Assembly: GCA_020217065.1 (NCBI GenBank)
Contig: JAIWOB010000020.1
Location: forward strand, 1 to 10,000
Length of the DNA stretch: 10,000 nucleotides
DNA from: Chloroflexota bacterium
GTDB lineage: Bacteria > Chloroflexota > Anaerolineae > Anaerolineales > Villigracilaceae
Reading direction: 5' to 3'
Each line of letters starts with the position of its first letter. The stretch's first letter is position 1. The notes below the pieces were generated by a model. That model was given only the letters and a program-made list of their open reading frames with translations, searched no databases and was not told the origin of the DNA. Below, piece by piece: positions 1 through 6,246 of the stretch. The position numbers and the translations under genes are program-made.

Positions 1-888
1 TCTTTCCCACGCGGCGGGACTCGAATTTGCGTTATGCGGCGCCAGTAAGACGTTTTCCATCTTCAACAGCGGACTATCCTGCGGAAGCGGCTCCTGCTCA
101 AAGACATCCAGCGCCGCGCCGCCGATTTGTCCCGCCTGGAGGGCGGCGATGAGGGCTTTCTCGTCCACGATGGGACCGCGCGCAGTGTTGATGAGCGCGG
201 CGGACGATTTCATTTTCCCCAGCGTTTTTTCGTTGATGAGATGATACGAGGTCGGGTTCAAATCGCAGTTCACCGAAACAAAATCAGATTCAGAGAGTAG
301 AGAGTCAAGATTGGTCATTTCGATGCCCGTCTCGGCGATAAAGACATGGTCAATATCCACAATGTCTGCGCCAAGGACTTTCATGCCGAAGGCTTTGGCG
401 CGGCGCGTTACAGCCTTGCCGATGGCGCCCACGCCGATGACGCCCAGCGTGCATTCGCTGAGGGTCTTGCCGGGAATCTTTTCCCATACGCCGCGTTTCA
501 TGGCGGCGTCCATCCATGGCAGGCGGCGGGCAAAGGCGAGCAGGTAGCCGAGGACGCTGTCGGCGACAGGGAGGGTGAAGGCGTTTGGCGTGCGCCCCAA
601 TTTGACGCCGAATTTGGCGCAGGCTTCGGCGGAGATGGAGTCTACGCCCGTTCCCCATTTCGAAATAACTTTCAAACGCGGGGCGCAGGCTTCGATGACG
701 CGCGGCGTATACTTATCGTCGCCGCAAATCGTCCCGTCGAACTGTCCCGCGTATTTCAGCAGGTCTTCTTCTTCCATGCGCTCTTGCACATCGGCGAGGA
801 TAAGCTTGACGCCGTATTGGTCAAAAACGGGTTTGAAGCGTTCCATGAACGGAAGCATATAAGGAGCGGTTATTAGCGCGGTTGGCAT
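1..888 (-). CDS. D-2-hydroxyacid dehydrogenase (phosphoglycerate dehydrogenase-like), 3' end cut by window
   Basis: This is an NAD-dependent D-isomer 2-hydroxyacid dehydrogenase related to D-3-phosphoglycerate dehydrogenase (SerA). The 296 visible codons start at ATG 888, preceded by AGGTGA four bases upstream; the C-terminus lies beyond base 1. Visible motifs are the substrate-loop KWGTGVD (residues 77-83), the Rossmann nucleotide-binding GVIGVGAIG (149-157), NTARG with catalytic Arg237, DVFEQEP with Glu266, and the catalytic His285 in LAPHNA. The Arg-Glu-His triad is therefore complete. The family oxidises or reduces 2-hydroxy/2-keto acids in the cytoplasm. It follows a glycosyltransferase gene by 45 bp in what looks like one operon, so it more likely supplies or modifies a building block of the glycan than serves serine synthesis. 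That role is inference; the family assignment is firm, the substrate unknown. Confidence 0.92.
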   Translation of the reverse strand, partial: MPTALITAPYMLPFMERFKPVFDQYGVKLILADVQERMEEEDLLKYAGQFDGTICGDDKYTPRVIEACAPRLKVISKWGTGVDSISAEACAKFGVKLGRTPNAFTLPVADSVLGYLLAFARRLPWMDAAMKRGVWEKIPGKTLSECTLGVIGVGAIGKAVTRRAKAFGMKVLGADIVDIDHVFIAETGIEMTNLDSLLSESDFVSVNCDLNPTSYHLINEKTLGKMKSSAALINTARGPIVDEKALIAALQAGQIGGAALDVFEQEPLPQDSPLLKMENVLLAPHNANSSPAAWER

Positions 889-933
889 TGATTCACCTGA
901 AGGTCGGGTTTTTGCAAGAATATCATATTCCGA

Positions 934-1884
934 TTAAGAATAGTACCAACTGAAAATTCTGTTGTAAACCGCCAGCAGCGCCTTTTTGATTGGGGGCGTT
1001 TCCAGAATGCGGCGGGCAAGCCCTTTTCCTTTTTTGCTTTTTGCCGCGTTCTTCAACTCTCCGCGCAGGTATCCCAGCGTGTTGGACATGTTCATCGCCA
1101 GCGGGTCGGAAACCATCAGGCGCAGCAAGCCCGCGTCGTTCATGCGCTTGTCGAGTTGGCGCACCTGTCCCATGGGTTTGTCCATGTCGAAGGGCAGGAA
1201 GCGTTGCAATGTGGACTTGTACGCCGTAAACTGCCAATGCGACGCGCCCGCCATCGCGCTCACGCCTTTGTAAACGATTTTCCAGTCTTTGGTCTCGGCG
1301 TAGACTTTCTTATTTTCCTCTTCGGTTTGTCCGAGAGAGAGGTTGAATTCAAGGAAGGTTTCCCACGGGATGAATTGACCTTCTTCGAGGACGGCGTTAT
1401 CCCGCGCCCATTGAAGCGTGGACTCGTAAAACTCTGGCGGCGTGCGGAAGGGGCGCGCCGTCACCATGCCGACGTTGGGGAAGGTTTCGAGAATCTCCAC
1501 CGAACGCTTGAGCCAGTTTGGGGAGAACAAAACGTCCGCGTCGGTGTAGGCGATGATTTCGCCAGGCGCGCCAGCCAGCATCATGTTCCACGCGCCGCCT
1601 TTGCCCATGTTTTTCTCGGAGAGAATCAAATATTGTATCCGCCCCTCTTCTTTTTCATTGACGAGATAGTCGCGGACTTCCTTGCAGGAGCCGTTATCGA
1701 AGACCAGCAGGTCAAACGGCAGCCCCGCGTCCTTCCGCATGGATTCCAGCGAGACTTTCAGCACGTCGAGGGTTTCGGCGTAGAATCCGCTGAGGAAGGG
1801 AATGTAATTCAACAGGGCGGCGGTAATCCGCTCTGGACGGGCGACATCCTTGACAAATTTGGCGGGGTTTTGACCTTTTCGCAT
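934..1884 (-). CDS. Family 2-like (GT-A) glycosyltransferase
   Basis: The 316-residue protein has a GT-A nucleotide-sugar glycosyltransferase fold. The N-terminal part has the usual pattern LLVFDNGS (59-66), then KNMGKGGAWN (91-100), a donor-site loop typical of GT2 enzymes, and the metal-binding TDAD motif (114-117) followed by VLFSPNW. A basic, poorly conserved C-terminal region (about 270-316) ends in IFSWYYS. There are no transmembrane segments, so it probably acts on the cytoplasmic face on a lipid-linked acceptor. The first strand of the fold begins near residue 20 (ITAALLNYIPF), which fits the ATG at 1884. No Shine-Dalgarno sequence is visible; the start lies 22 bp after the previous gene's stop, so translational coupling is possible. 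Donor and acceptor cannot be read from the sequence. Confidence 0.88.
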   Translation of the reverse strand: MRKGQNPAKFVKDVARPERITAALLNYIPFLSGFYAETLDVLKVSLESMRKDAGLPFDLLVFDNGSCKEVRDYLVNEKEEGRIQYLILSEKNMGKGGAWNMMLAGAPGEIIAYTDADVLFSPNWLKRSVEILETFPNVGMVTARPFRTPPEFYESTLQWARDNAVLEEGQFIPWETFLEFNLSLGQTEEENKKVYAETKDWKIVYKGVSAMAGASHWQFTAYKSTLQRFLPFDMDKPMGQVRQLDKRMNDAGLLRLMVSDPLAMNMSNTLGYLRGELKNAAKSKKGKGLARRILETPPIKKALLAVYNRIFSWYYS

Positions 1885-1900
1885 GGGGCGCGTTCCGATT

Positions 1901-1928
1901 CTCGATTTAGGATTTTCGATTTATGATT
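1901..1928. repeat. Two 14-bp direct repeats across a gene junction
   Basis: CTCGATTTAGGATT (1901-1914) and TTCGATTTATGATT (1915-1928) match at 12 of 14 positions, with a partial third copy (CGATT) at 1896-1900. They cover the stop codon and last residues of the 1907-2821 gene and the spacer before the 934-1884 gene. The word GATTCTCGATTT is shared with the repeat inside the SpsF-like gene. Confidence 0.7.
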
Positions 1929-2821
1929 TTTTGAATTCGTTTCTTCCACCGCTTAGGACGGGCGATGTTTTCGACGGCGCTTTCGGGAAGAAAAAAGAAC
2001 AGGGCGCGGAGAAACAACTCGACTTTTCGCATGAAGCGTTTGGACGTCGTCTTCGGGCGGGTAAGTTTACCGCCCGCGAGCTGATGCGTTGAGTCCAAAA
2101 TGGTGTAACGGATATTTGCCTCTCCGCCCGCGAGGCGAATATTTTCGTTGGTGTCGGGGTGGTCGTAGTGAGGTTTCCCTCCAGGCAGGTGGCTGTAATC
2201 ATGGTTTTGGTGGATAATCGTCAGCGAGGGCGTGGCGTCAATCACCGCCCAGCCTTCGCGGCGGGCTTTGTAAATCATCCAGTTGTCCCAGCCTGCGCGC
2301 CCGATGGTAAAAGGCGGAACTTCGGCGTAGCAGGATTTTGGGAAGAGGAAAAAGTCGCTGCCTGCGGGGCGGTGGAGTTTTCCCTCGCGATGGACGATGG
2401 ACGATAAACGCTTTTCCCAGCCTTCTGTAAACTCGATGGGCTGGGCGATGTCCAGGTCCCAGCGCTGGCTCAATAAGACAAATTTGTCGCGCTGCAGGCG
2501 GGACTTGCGGGCGGCTTCGGGGAAATCGGGCAGCAAAATCATATCCGCGTTGACAATGCAGAGCAAGTCGCCGCCTGAGTTTTCGCGCGCCAGTTTAAAC
2601 ATGGACGAAATCAGCGGCGTGCCGCCGGCGTTACATTCCACATGAGGGATATGTTTTACGCCGAGTTCCTGCGCGGCTTCGGCAAGTCCCCGCTCCGCGC
2701 CCAGCAAAATGACCTCGACATCAGGGAGCAGAGTCCATGATTGGATGGCGTTGCGCTGAATCGTCGCGATGTGCGGGTTGGCGAAGGGCTTGGGGGCGGA
2801 AAATAAAGTAATCAGCGGCAT
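1907..2821 (-). CDS. GT-A type glycosyltransferase-like protein
   Basis: This 304-residue protein looks like a divergent GT-A fold glycosyltransferase. It opens with a strand (MPLITLFSAPKPF), followed by LLPDVEVILLG and then LLCIVNADMILLPDF (86-100), where NAD in place of DXD is the likely metal or donor motif. Later conserved-looking blocks are GSDFFLFPK (154-162), GRAGWDNWM (174-182) and IIHQNHDYSH (202-211). The acidic Asp179 in GWDNWM could be the catalytic base, as in other GT2 enzymes (inference). The last residues (IQKIINRKS) are read from a 14-bp direct repeat that lies across the stop codon, so the native C-terminus may have been altered. No clear ribosome-binding site precedes ATG 2821; it starts 33 bp after the SpsF-like gene. 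The fold is reasonably sure, the specificity unknown. Confidence 0.78.
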   Translation of the reverse strand: MPLITLFSAPKPFANPHIATIQRNAIQSWTLLPDVEVILLGAERGLAEAAQELGVKHIPHVECNAGGTPLISSMFKLARENSGGDLLCIVNADMILLPDFPEAARKSRLQRDKFVLLSQRWDLDIAQPIEFTEGWEKRLSSIVHREGKLHRPAGSDFFLFPKSCYAEVPPFTIGRAGWDNWMIYKARREGWAVIDATPSLTIIHQNHDYSHLPGGKPHYDHPDTNENIRLAGGEANIRYTILDSTHQLAGGKLTRPKTTSKRFMRKVELFLRALFFFLPESAVENIARPKRWKKRIQKIINRKS

Positions 2822-2854
2822 GGGCGATTGGTAGATAGTAAGCGGTAATTGCGA

Positions 2855-3709
2855 TTATCCGCCGGTTGCGCGCGTATCTACGTCCTTGAGGGTTTTATGT
2901 TTAACGTTGGCGTTAATCCGCATGAGTTGAGGCTCGTCATGCACCAAATCCAAAACTTCCTTCCACGAAAAATCGTCGCGTCCGTTGAAGCGGCGGTACA
3001 CTTGACGGATGAATTCGAGGTCTTCGGGAGTGTCCACCGTCCAGCGGTAATCGCCGAAGTCGGAAGTGTGATGCAGCAGGGCGACGTTGAATCCGCGCGG
3101 GGTGATTCCTTGTTCAAGGTCAAAGGTCAAAGGTCGAAGGTTGGACCTTTGACCTTTGATTCTCGATTTCATCGCCACGCCTTCGTATAAATAGGGCATG
3201 GCATGTTCGCGGTGTTGAGGCTCTTTGGCTTCCTTCCACGCCCTTTCCAGCGCCGCGAAGGTGCAGACTTCGGCGTCCAATCCAATTGGATAGGTTCTGC
3301 TCCACGGCGGCGGAAGGCGATTCGCCGCAAAATCCACCGCCGATTGACCGCTAACGACCGTTTTGACCACGTCGTCTATCAAATCAGGGTCAATGACCGG
3401 GCAATCCGCCGTGATGCGGACCACCACGTCCGCTTTGGCTTGAGACGCGGTTTGATAATATCGGTCAAGCACGTCGAAGAGACTGCCGCGAGAATAGGGA
3501 ATCCCGCTGAAGTCGCAGTACTCCGCGACGGGGTCGTCGGAAGAATCGGTTGTGGTGGCGAAAATCACTTCGTCGAGAGTCTTTGCCCGCGAAGTCCGCG
3601 TGAAGACGCGGGTCAACATTGGCTGACCCGCAATGTCCGCAAGGATTTTCCCCGGCAGGCGCGAGGAGGACATGCGCCCCTGAATGATGGCGACGATTTT
3701 TTGTTTCAT
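2855..3709 (-). CDS. SpsF-family cytidylyltransferase (CMP-sugar activation) with an in-frame palindromic insert
   Basis: This is a nucleotidyltransferase of the CMP-KDO/CMP-NeuAc synthetase superfamily, closest to the SpsF spore-coat polysaccharide group. Such enzymes transfer CMP from CTP to an acidic sugar. The ATG at 3709 gives 284 residues starting MKQKIVAIIQGRMSSSRLPGK, the signature nucleotide-binding loop; an upstream TTG at 3748 would add 13 unconserved residues and is disfavoured. Other motifs are RITADCPVIDP (98-108), HREHAMPYLY (156-165) and YRWTVDTPEDL (211-221). Between the last two, residues about 171-190 are encoded by a perfect 16-bp inverted repeat and its flank; family members normally have a short loop here. 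It probably activates the product of the NeuB-like synthase, as SpsE/SpsF are thought to work together. The C-terminal tail KDVDTRATGG is unconserved. No good Shine-Dalgarno sequence is visible. Confidence 0.88.
   Translation of the reverse strand: MKQKIVAIIQGRMSSSRLPGKILADIAGQPMLTRVFTRTSRAKTLDEVIFATTTDSSDDPVAEYCDFSGIPYSRGSLFDVLDRYYQTASQAKADVVVRITADCPVIDPDLIDDVVKTVVSGQSAVDFAANRLPPPWSRTYPIGLDAEVCTFAALERAWKEAKEPQHREHAMPYLYEGVAMKSRIKGQRSNLRPLTFDLEQGITPRGFNVALLHHTSDFGDYRWTVDTPEDLEFIRQVYRRFNGRDDFSWKEVLDLVHDEPQLMRINANVKHKTLKDVDTRATGG
3120..3159. repeat. Perfect 16-bp inverted repeat inside the SpsF-like gene
   Basis: The left arm TCAAAGGTCAAAGGTC (3120-3135) and the right arm GACCTTTGACCTTTGA (3144-3159) are exact reverse complements, separated by 8 bases. 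Each arm is itself a tandem of TCAAAGG units. A further CAAGGT copy lies just left, at 3115-3120. To the right, GATTCTCGATTT (about 3158-3169) recurs in the repeat at 1897-1908, so both may belong to one repeat family. The element is read through in frame by the minus-strand gene without a stop. Confidence 0.9.
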
Positions 3710-3723
3710 AATTGGAGCAAAAG

Positions 3724-3808
3724 CCTGACAGGTTTCCAAAGGCTTCAACGAGTAGATTCTGATTTGCGGGAACTGCGGTTGATTTCAACCGCAATAAAAC
3801 CTGTCAGG
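3724..3808. repeat. MITE-like 85-bp element with 12-bp terminal inverted repeats
   Basis: CCTGACAGGTTT (3724-3735) and AAACCTGTCAGG (3797-3808) are exact reverse complements bounding 61 bp. Each end is also nearly self-palindromic (CCTG-N-CAGG). Inside lies a second perfect inverted repeat, TGCGGTTGA (3774-3782) and TCAACCGCA (3785-3793), with only two bases between the arms. The element fills most of the 106-bp gap between the DUF4910 and SpsF-like genes. No obvious flanking target-site duplication was seen, so mobility is unproven; it could instead be a structured intercistronic RNA. Confidence 0.6.
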
Positions 3809-3815
3809 TCTCACT

Positions 3816-5141
3816 TTACGCCGATTCTGCCTCAGATGGAATCGGCAGGGCTTCGACGAATCCTTTGGCGCGGAATTTTTCGACGTAATCGCGCACCATC
3901 CAATAATCCAGCCCGACCTGCTCGGCGATGTCGAAGACGGAATGTTCGCCCTCGAAGCGCATCATGATTTTTTCGATGGCGCGGTTGAGCGCCCAGTTTT
4001 CGCGCCAGTCCACCCACAGCCCGTTGCCGCTGAGGAAGACGGGACCGCGGAAGGTTCTCTTGGGGATGTAGTTGGTCGCGTAAATGCGGAGTATCCGCTC
4101 CGCCGTTTCCGCCGCGCCGACCAGCATATCTTCGTGCATGATGTCGAGGTTGTCGTCGGTGGTGTGATATTCCTCGTAGGGCCAGCGGTTGATGGAAATG
4201 CACGGCACGTTCACGCCGGGACCGTTGATGACGCGCTCGTCGTTGGCGGGGGCGGCGGCGAACTCGCGCTCGTCGTGCGCCGCGTTCTTGACGACGTGAT
4301 GGGCGATTCGGTCGAGCAAATGATTGTGCTGCCTCGTATGATGCCAGGCGATTTTATTTTTGTTGCCCGTCATCTCCAGGAAGATTCCGCCGCGCAGGTT
4401 TTGAATCAAATGTTCGTTGTGCGAGAGATAGACAATCGTGCCGATGGTCTCGGGTCCAAACCAAAAGCGGATGGACATCGAGCCGCGGGGCAGGGGATTT
4501 TCCGCGAGGCGGCGGGCGAGCTCAATGGCGCTGACCACGCCCGCGCCGTCGTCGTTTGCCTGATGCGGATGGCAGGTGTGCGCCTGCACGATGATTTCCC
4601 CCGCTTCGGGGTTGGGTCCGCCTTCGGGGTGAATCAGCGCCGTCGCCATTTTGAATCCCCGCGCGGGGTCGGCGACGAACTCGGAGCGAATCACCGCGCG
4701 GTATTTTTTATCGCGGGGCAGTTTGTCGAAGAGGTTCTTCGGCAGGCAGAATCCCCAGTCGCGGTCGTAATATTTGAAGACCCAGGGGATGGCGTGCGGG
4801 CGTTTTTCGTTGAAATACAAATGCGGCTGAAGTTCTTCAAACGTCAGCGTTTTATCCACCGGCGGGGAATACGAAACAATGTGCAGCGGATTGTTCTTGA
4901 AATCCACAACACGCTCGCCGCCTTCGACTTCAAGATATGCTTCATGCACTTCGTATCTTTCCGGCACATACCACGTCCACGCCTTTTCGAGCGGAGCGTA
5001 CGTCTCGATGGCGTAGTTGGACGAATCGGGCATGTACGCGCCGATGATTTCCAGCGTCTTGTCGTGGTCGTCGGAAGCGAGGGTGCGGTGGAGGGGGAAG
5101 AACTCCGCGAGGATGGATTTGAGGGAGGAGTAGGGTTTCAT
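3816..5141 (-). CDS. DUF4910 family M28-like zinc aminopeptidase-type protein with C-terminal winged helix
   Basis: The 441-residue protein matches the DUF4910/DUF2172 group, which has an M28-type zinc peptidase fold with an inserted non-catalytic domain and a C-terminal winged helix. The N-terminal MKPYSSLKSILAEFFPLHRTL is typical. The inserted domain spans about residues 60-155. Metal and catalytic positions are visible in AHTCHPHQANDDGAG (187-201; His191 and Asp197/198), FGPETIG with Glu231, FLEMTGN with Glu256, and EYHTTDDN (324-331) with His326. Residues about 385-431 (FDIAEQVGLDYWMVRDYVEKF region) form a helix-turn-helix. These proteins recur in glycan and nonulosonic-acid clusters, where a hydrolase or deacylase acting on a modified amino sugar or lipid carrier is conceivable; the substrate is unknown. 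There is no signal peptide, so it is cytoplasmic. Only a weak AAAGAAC lies upstream of ATG 5141. Confidence 0.88.
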   Translation of the reverse strand: MKPYSSLKSILAEFFPLHRTLASDDHDKTLEIIGAYMPDSSNYAIETYAPLEKAWTWYVPERYEVHEAYLEVEGGERVVDFKNNPLHIVSYSPPVDKTLTFEELQPHLYFNEKRPHAIPWVFKYYDRDWGFCLPKNLFDKLPRDKKYRAVIRSEFVADPARGFKMATALIHPEGGPNPEAGEIIVQAHTCHPHQANDDGAGVVSAIELARRLAENPLPRGSMSIRFWFGPETIGTIVYLSHNEHLIQNLRGGIFLEMTGNKNKIAWHHTRQHNHLLDRIAHHVVKNAAHDEREFAAAPANDERVINGPGVNVPCISINRWPYEEYHTTDDNLDIMHEDMLVGAAETAERILRIYATNYIPKRTFRGPVFLSGNGLWVDWRENWALNRAIEKIMMRFEGEHSVFDIAEQVGLDYWMVRDYVEKFRAKGFVEALPIPSEAESA

Positions 5142-5165
5142 GTTTGTTCTTTGTTTTTGCGCGCC

Positions 5166-5189
5166 AAAACCCGTTCGAAAGAAAACGGG
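5166..5189 (-). terminator. Possible weak terminator after the DUF433 gene
   Basis: Read on the minus strand, CCCGTT (5184-5189) and AACGGG (5170-5175) form a 6-bp stem with an 8-base loop, followed by TTTT (5166-5169). The T tract is short and the next gene starts only 25 bp on, so it may be an attenuating hairpin or a small repeat rather than a true terminator. Confidence 0.3.
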
Positions 5190-5198
5190 CTGCGGCTT

Positions 5199-5408
5199 TT
5201 ACTCAACTCGTCTGATACGGTGACGTCCTCTGTAAAGCATACAGGCTTGAATATCTTCCTTTTTCAAGTCGGGATAATAGTCCTTGACGAGTTGGTCGAA
5301 CGACAAACCTTCATTAATCAACTCAAGAACGTTTTGCACGGTAATACGCGTACCCTGAATAACGGGCTTGCTAAAATGAATTTGCGGGTCAACTACAATT
5401 CTTTCCAT
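5199..5408 (-). CDS. DUF433 domain protein (antitoxin-like), lone
   Basis: This 69-residue protein is a DUF433 (VapB-type antitoxin) domain. MERIVVDPQIHFSKPVIQGT, then RITVQNVLELINEGLSFDQL, then VKDYYPDLKKEDIQACMLY follow the family pattern of strand, GTRI motif, helix and the 'DYPxLxxEDIxA' helix. A good GAGG lies six bases before ATG 5408. Family members usually neutralise a PIN-like (DUF5615) toxin encoded immediately downstream, but here the next gene is the DUF4910 protein and no toxin is seen, so it is an orphan. The tail after Tyr59 (RGRHRIRRVE) is very basic and unlike the usual family ending. It could be a solitary regulator, a decayed toxin-antitoxin remnant, or an addiction gene whose partner has been lost. 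Confidence 0.82.
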   Translation of the reverse strand: MERIVVDPQIHFSKPVIQGTRITVQNVLELINEGLSFDQLVKDYYPDLKKEDIQACMLYRGRHRIRRVE

Positions 5409-5453
5409 AATTTACCTCGCGGCAATTTTATCACCGGACTATTTATCTTCTCT

Positions 5454-6212
5454 CTAATACTTTGGCTCTTCGATGTAGTGCAGCTTCTCCGGGTGTTCGC
5501 GGACGATGACCGACATGTTGTCGAAAAACTCGTTTGCCGTCAGGTAATGCACCTTCGCCGCGCCGACTTGAATCTCCTTAATCACGCCCGCCGCCAGCAG
5601 GTCGTTCATGCCGGGGACGATGTAGGTCTTCACGCGCTCGTGCGCGCGGACGAACATCGAGTACGTTTTGATTTGCGGCTTGCGGTCGTAGCCGACGTAA
5701 ATGCCCGAAAACTCCTTCACGCGGCGGTAATTGCAGCCGACGTTGTATTCGATGTAGTGATGCATGGAGAACGAGCTGTTGAAGTCCAAGCCGATGCTGA
5801 TGATGGTCGCGTTCAACTTGTGGAACAGCGCAAACGCCGAGTTGGGACCGTAGGCTTCCACGTCTTCGGTCTTGGAAAATTCCTCCGCGCGCGGTCCCAG
5901 CACGGAGAAGGAATAAATCGGGTGCGGAGTCCGTTTGGCGTAAGGTCGCAGCCGCGCCATTTCGGTAATCATGCCCATTTTGGAGGGCGTTTCCAAAATG
6001 TCGAAATAGTGCGTTTCCGTCCACGACTGGAAGTTAAACGCGGGGAACATCACCGTGCCGTTCTTGCCGACCAGTTCCTCCAGCGCGTCAATCACCGTAT
6101 CCACCCCGCCTTCCACGCCCCCCAGCGATTTATAGGAAGTATGCACGACAATTGTGTCGCTTTGCAGATTGATTTGACCAAAGCCTTTGAGCAAGTCTTG
6201 TTTGGTTAACAT
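5454..6212 (-). CDS. AAC(3)-family N-acetyltransferase
   Basis: The 252-residue protein belongs to the aminoglycoside 3-N-acetyltransferase (Antibiotic_NAT) family, which uses acetyl-CoA to acetylate an amino group. Diagnostic blocks are VVHTSYKSLGGVEGG (22-36), GTVMFPAF (52-59), PSKMGMITEMAR (76-87), RTPHPIYSF (94-102), YGPNSAF (121-127) and the active-site region GLDFNSSFSMHHYIE (141-155), where one of His151/His152 is the expected catalytic histidine. Length is near the family norm of about 260-280. The start is supported by AAGGA five bases before ATG 6212, and the gene begins 23 bp after the GT4 stop. In a glycan cluster the substrate is most likely an amino sugar or its nucleotide derivative, not an antibiotic; that is inference from context. 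Confidence 0.9.
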   Translation of the reverse strand: MLTKQDLLKGFGQINLQSDTIVVHTSYKSLGGVEGGVDTVIDALEELVGKNGTVMFPAFNFQSWTETHYFDILETPSKMGMITEMARLRPYAKRTPHPIYSFSVLGPRAEEFSKTEDVEAYGPNSAFALFHKLNATIISIGLDFNSSFSMHHYIEYNVGCNYRRVKEFSGIYVGYDRKPQIKTYSMFVRAHERVKTYIVPGMNDLLAAGVIKEIQVGAAKVHYLTANEFFDNMSVIVREHPEKLHYIEEPKY

Positions 6213-6228
6213 GGTTTTCCTTTTGTTG

Positions 6229-6246
6229 GACAGGCTTAAGCCTGTC
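6229..6246. repeat. 18-bp perfect palindrome at the GT4 stop codon
   Basis: GACAGGCTTAAGCCTGTC is its own reverse complement. It supplies the last codons and the TAA stop of the 6236-7327 gene and lies just upstream of the next gene's ribosome-binding site. No T tract follows on either strand, so it is not a standard terminator. It resembles the CCTGTCAGG-type ends of the element at 3724-3808. Confidence 0.85.

Noticed and set aside
1156..1926. 256-codon plus-strand open frame
   Set aside because: It is antisense to the GT-A glycosyltransferase at 934-1884, with no motif or ribosome-binding site.
3710..3748. Upstream TTG start for the SpsF-like gene
   Set aside because: The 13 extra residues are unconserved, overlap the repeat element and have no ribosome-binding site; the family starts at MKQKIVAIIQGR.
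3774..3793. Terminator at the 9-bp hairpin
   Set aside because: The stem is perfect, but there is no T tract on either strand and the loop is only two bases long.
3203..3967. 254-codon plus-strand open frame
   Set aside because: It is a shadow of the SpsF-like gene and the end of the DUF4910 gene, crossing the repeat element between them; no domain is visible.
3942..6209. 755-codon open frame on the plus strand
   Set aside because: It lies wholly opposite three genes with clear family motifs (DUF4910, DUF433, AAC(3)). Its translation is rich in Val, His, Arg and Gly with no recognisable domain, as expected for the antisense of GC-rich coding DNA.
5454..6212. Aminoglycoside resistance gene
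   Set aside because: The protein is of the AAC(3) fold, but the glycan-operon context makes an amino-sugar substrate much more likely than an antibiotic.
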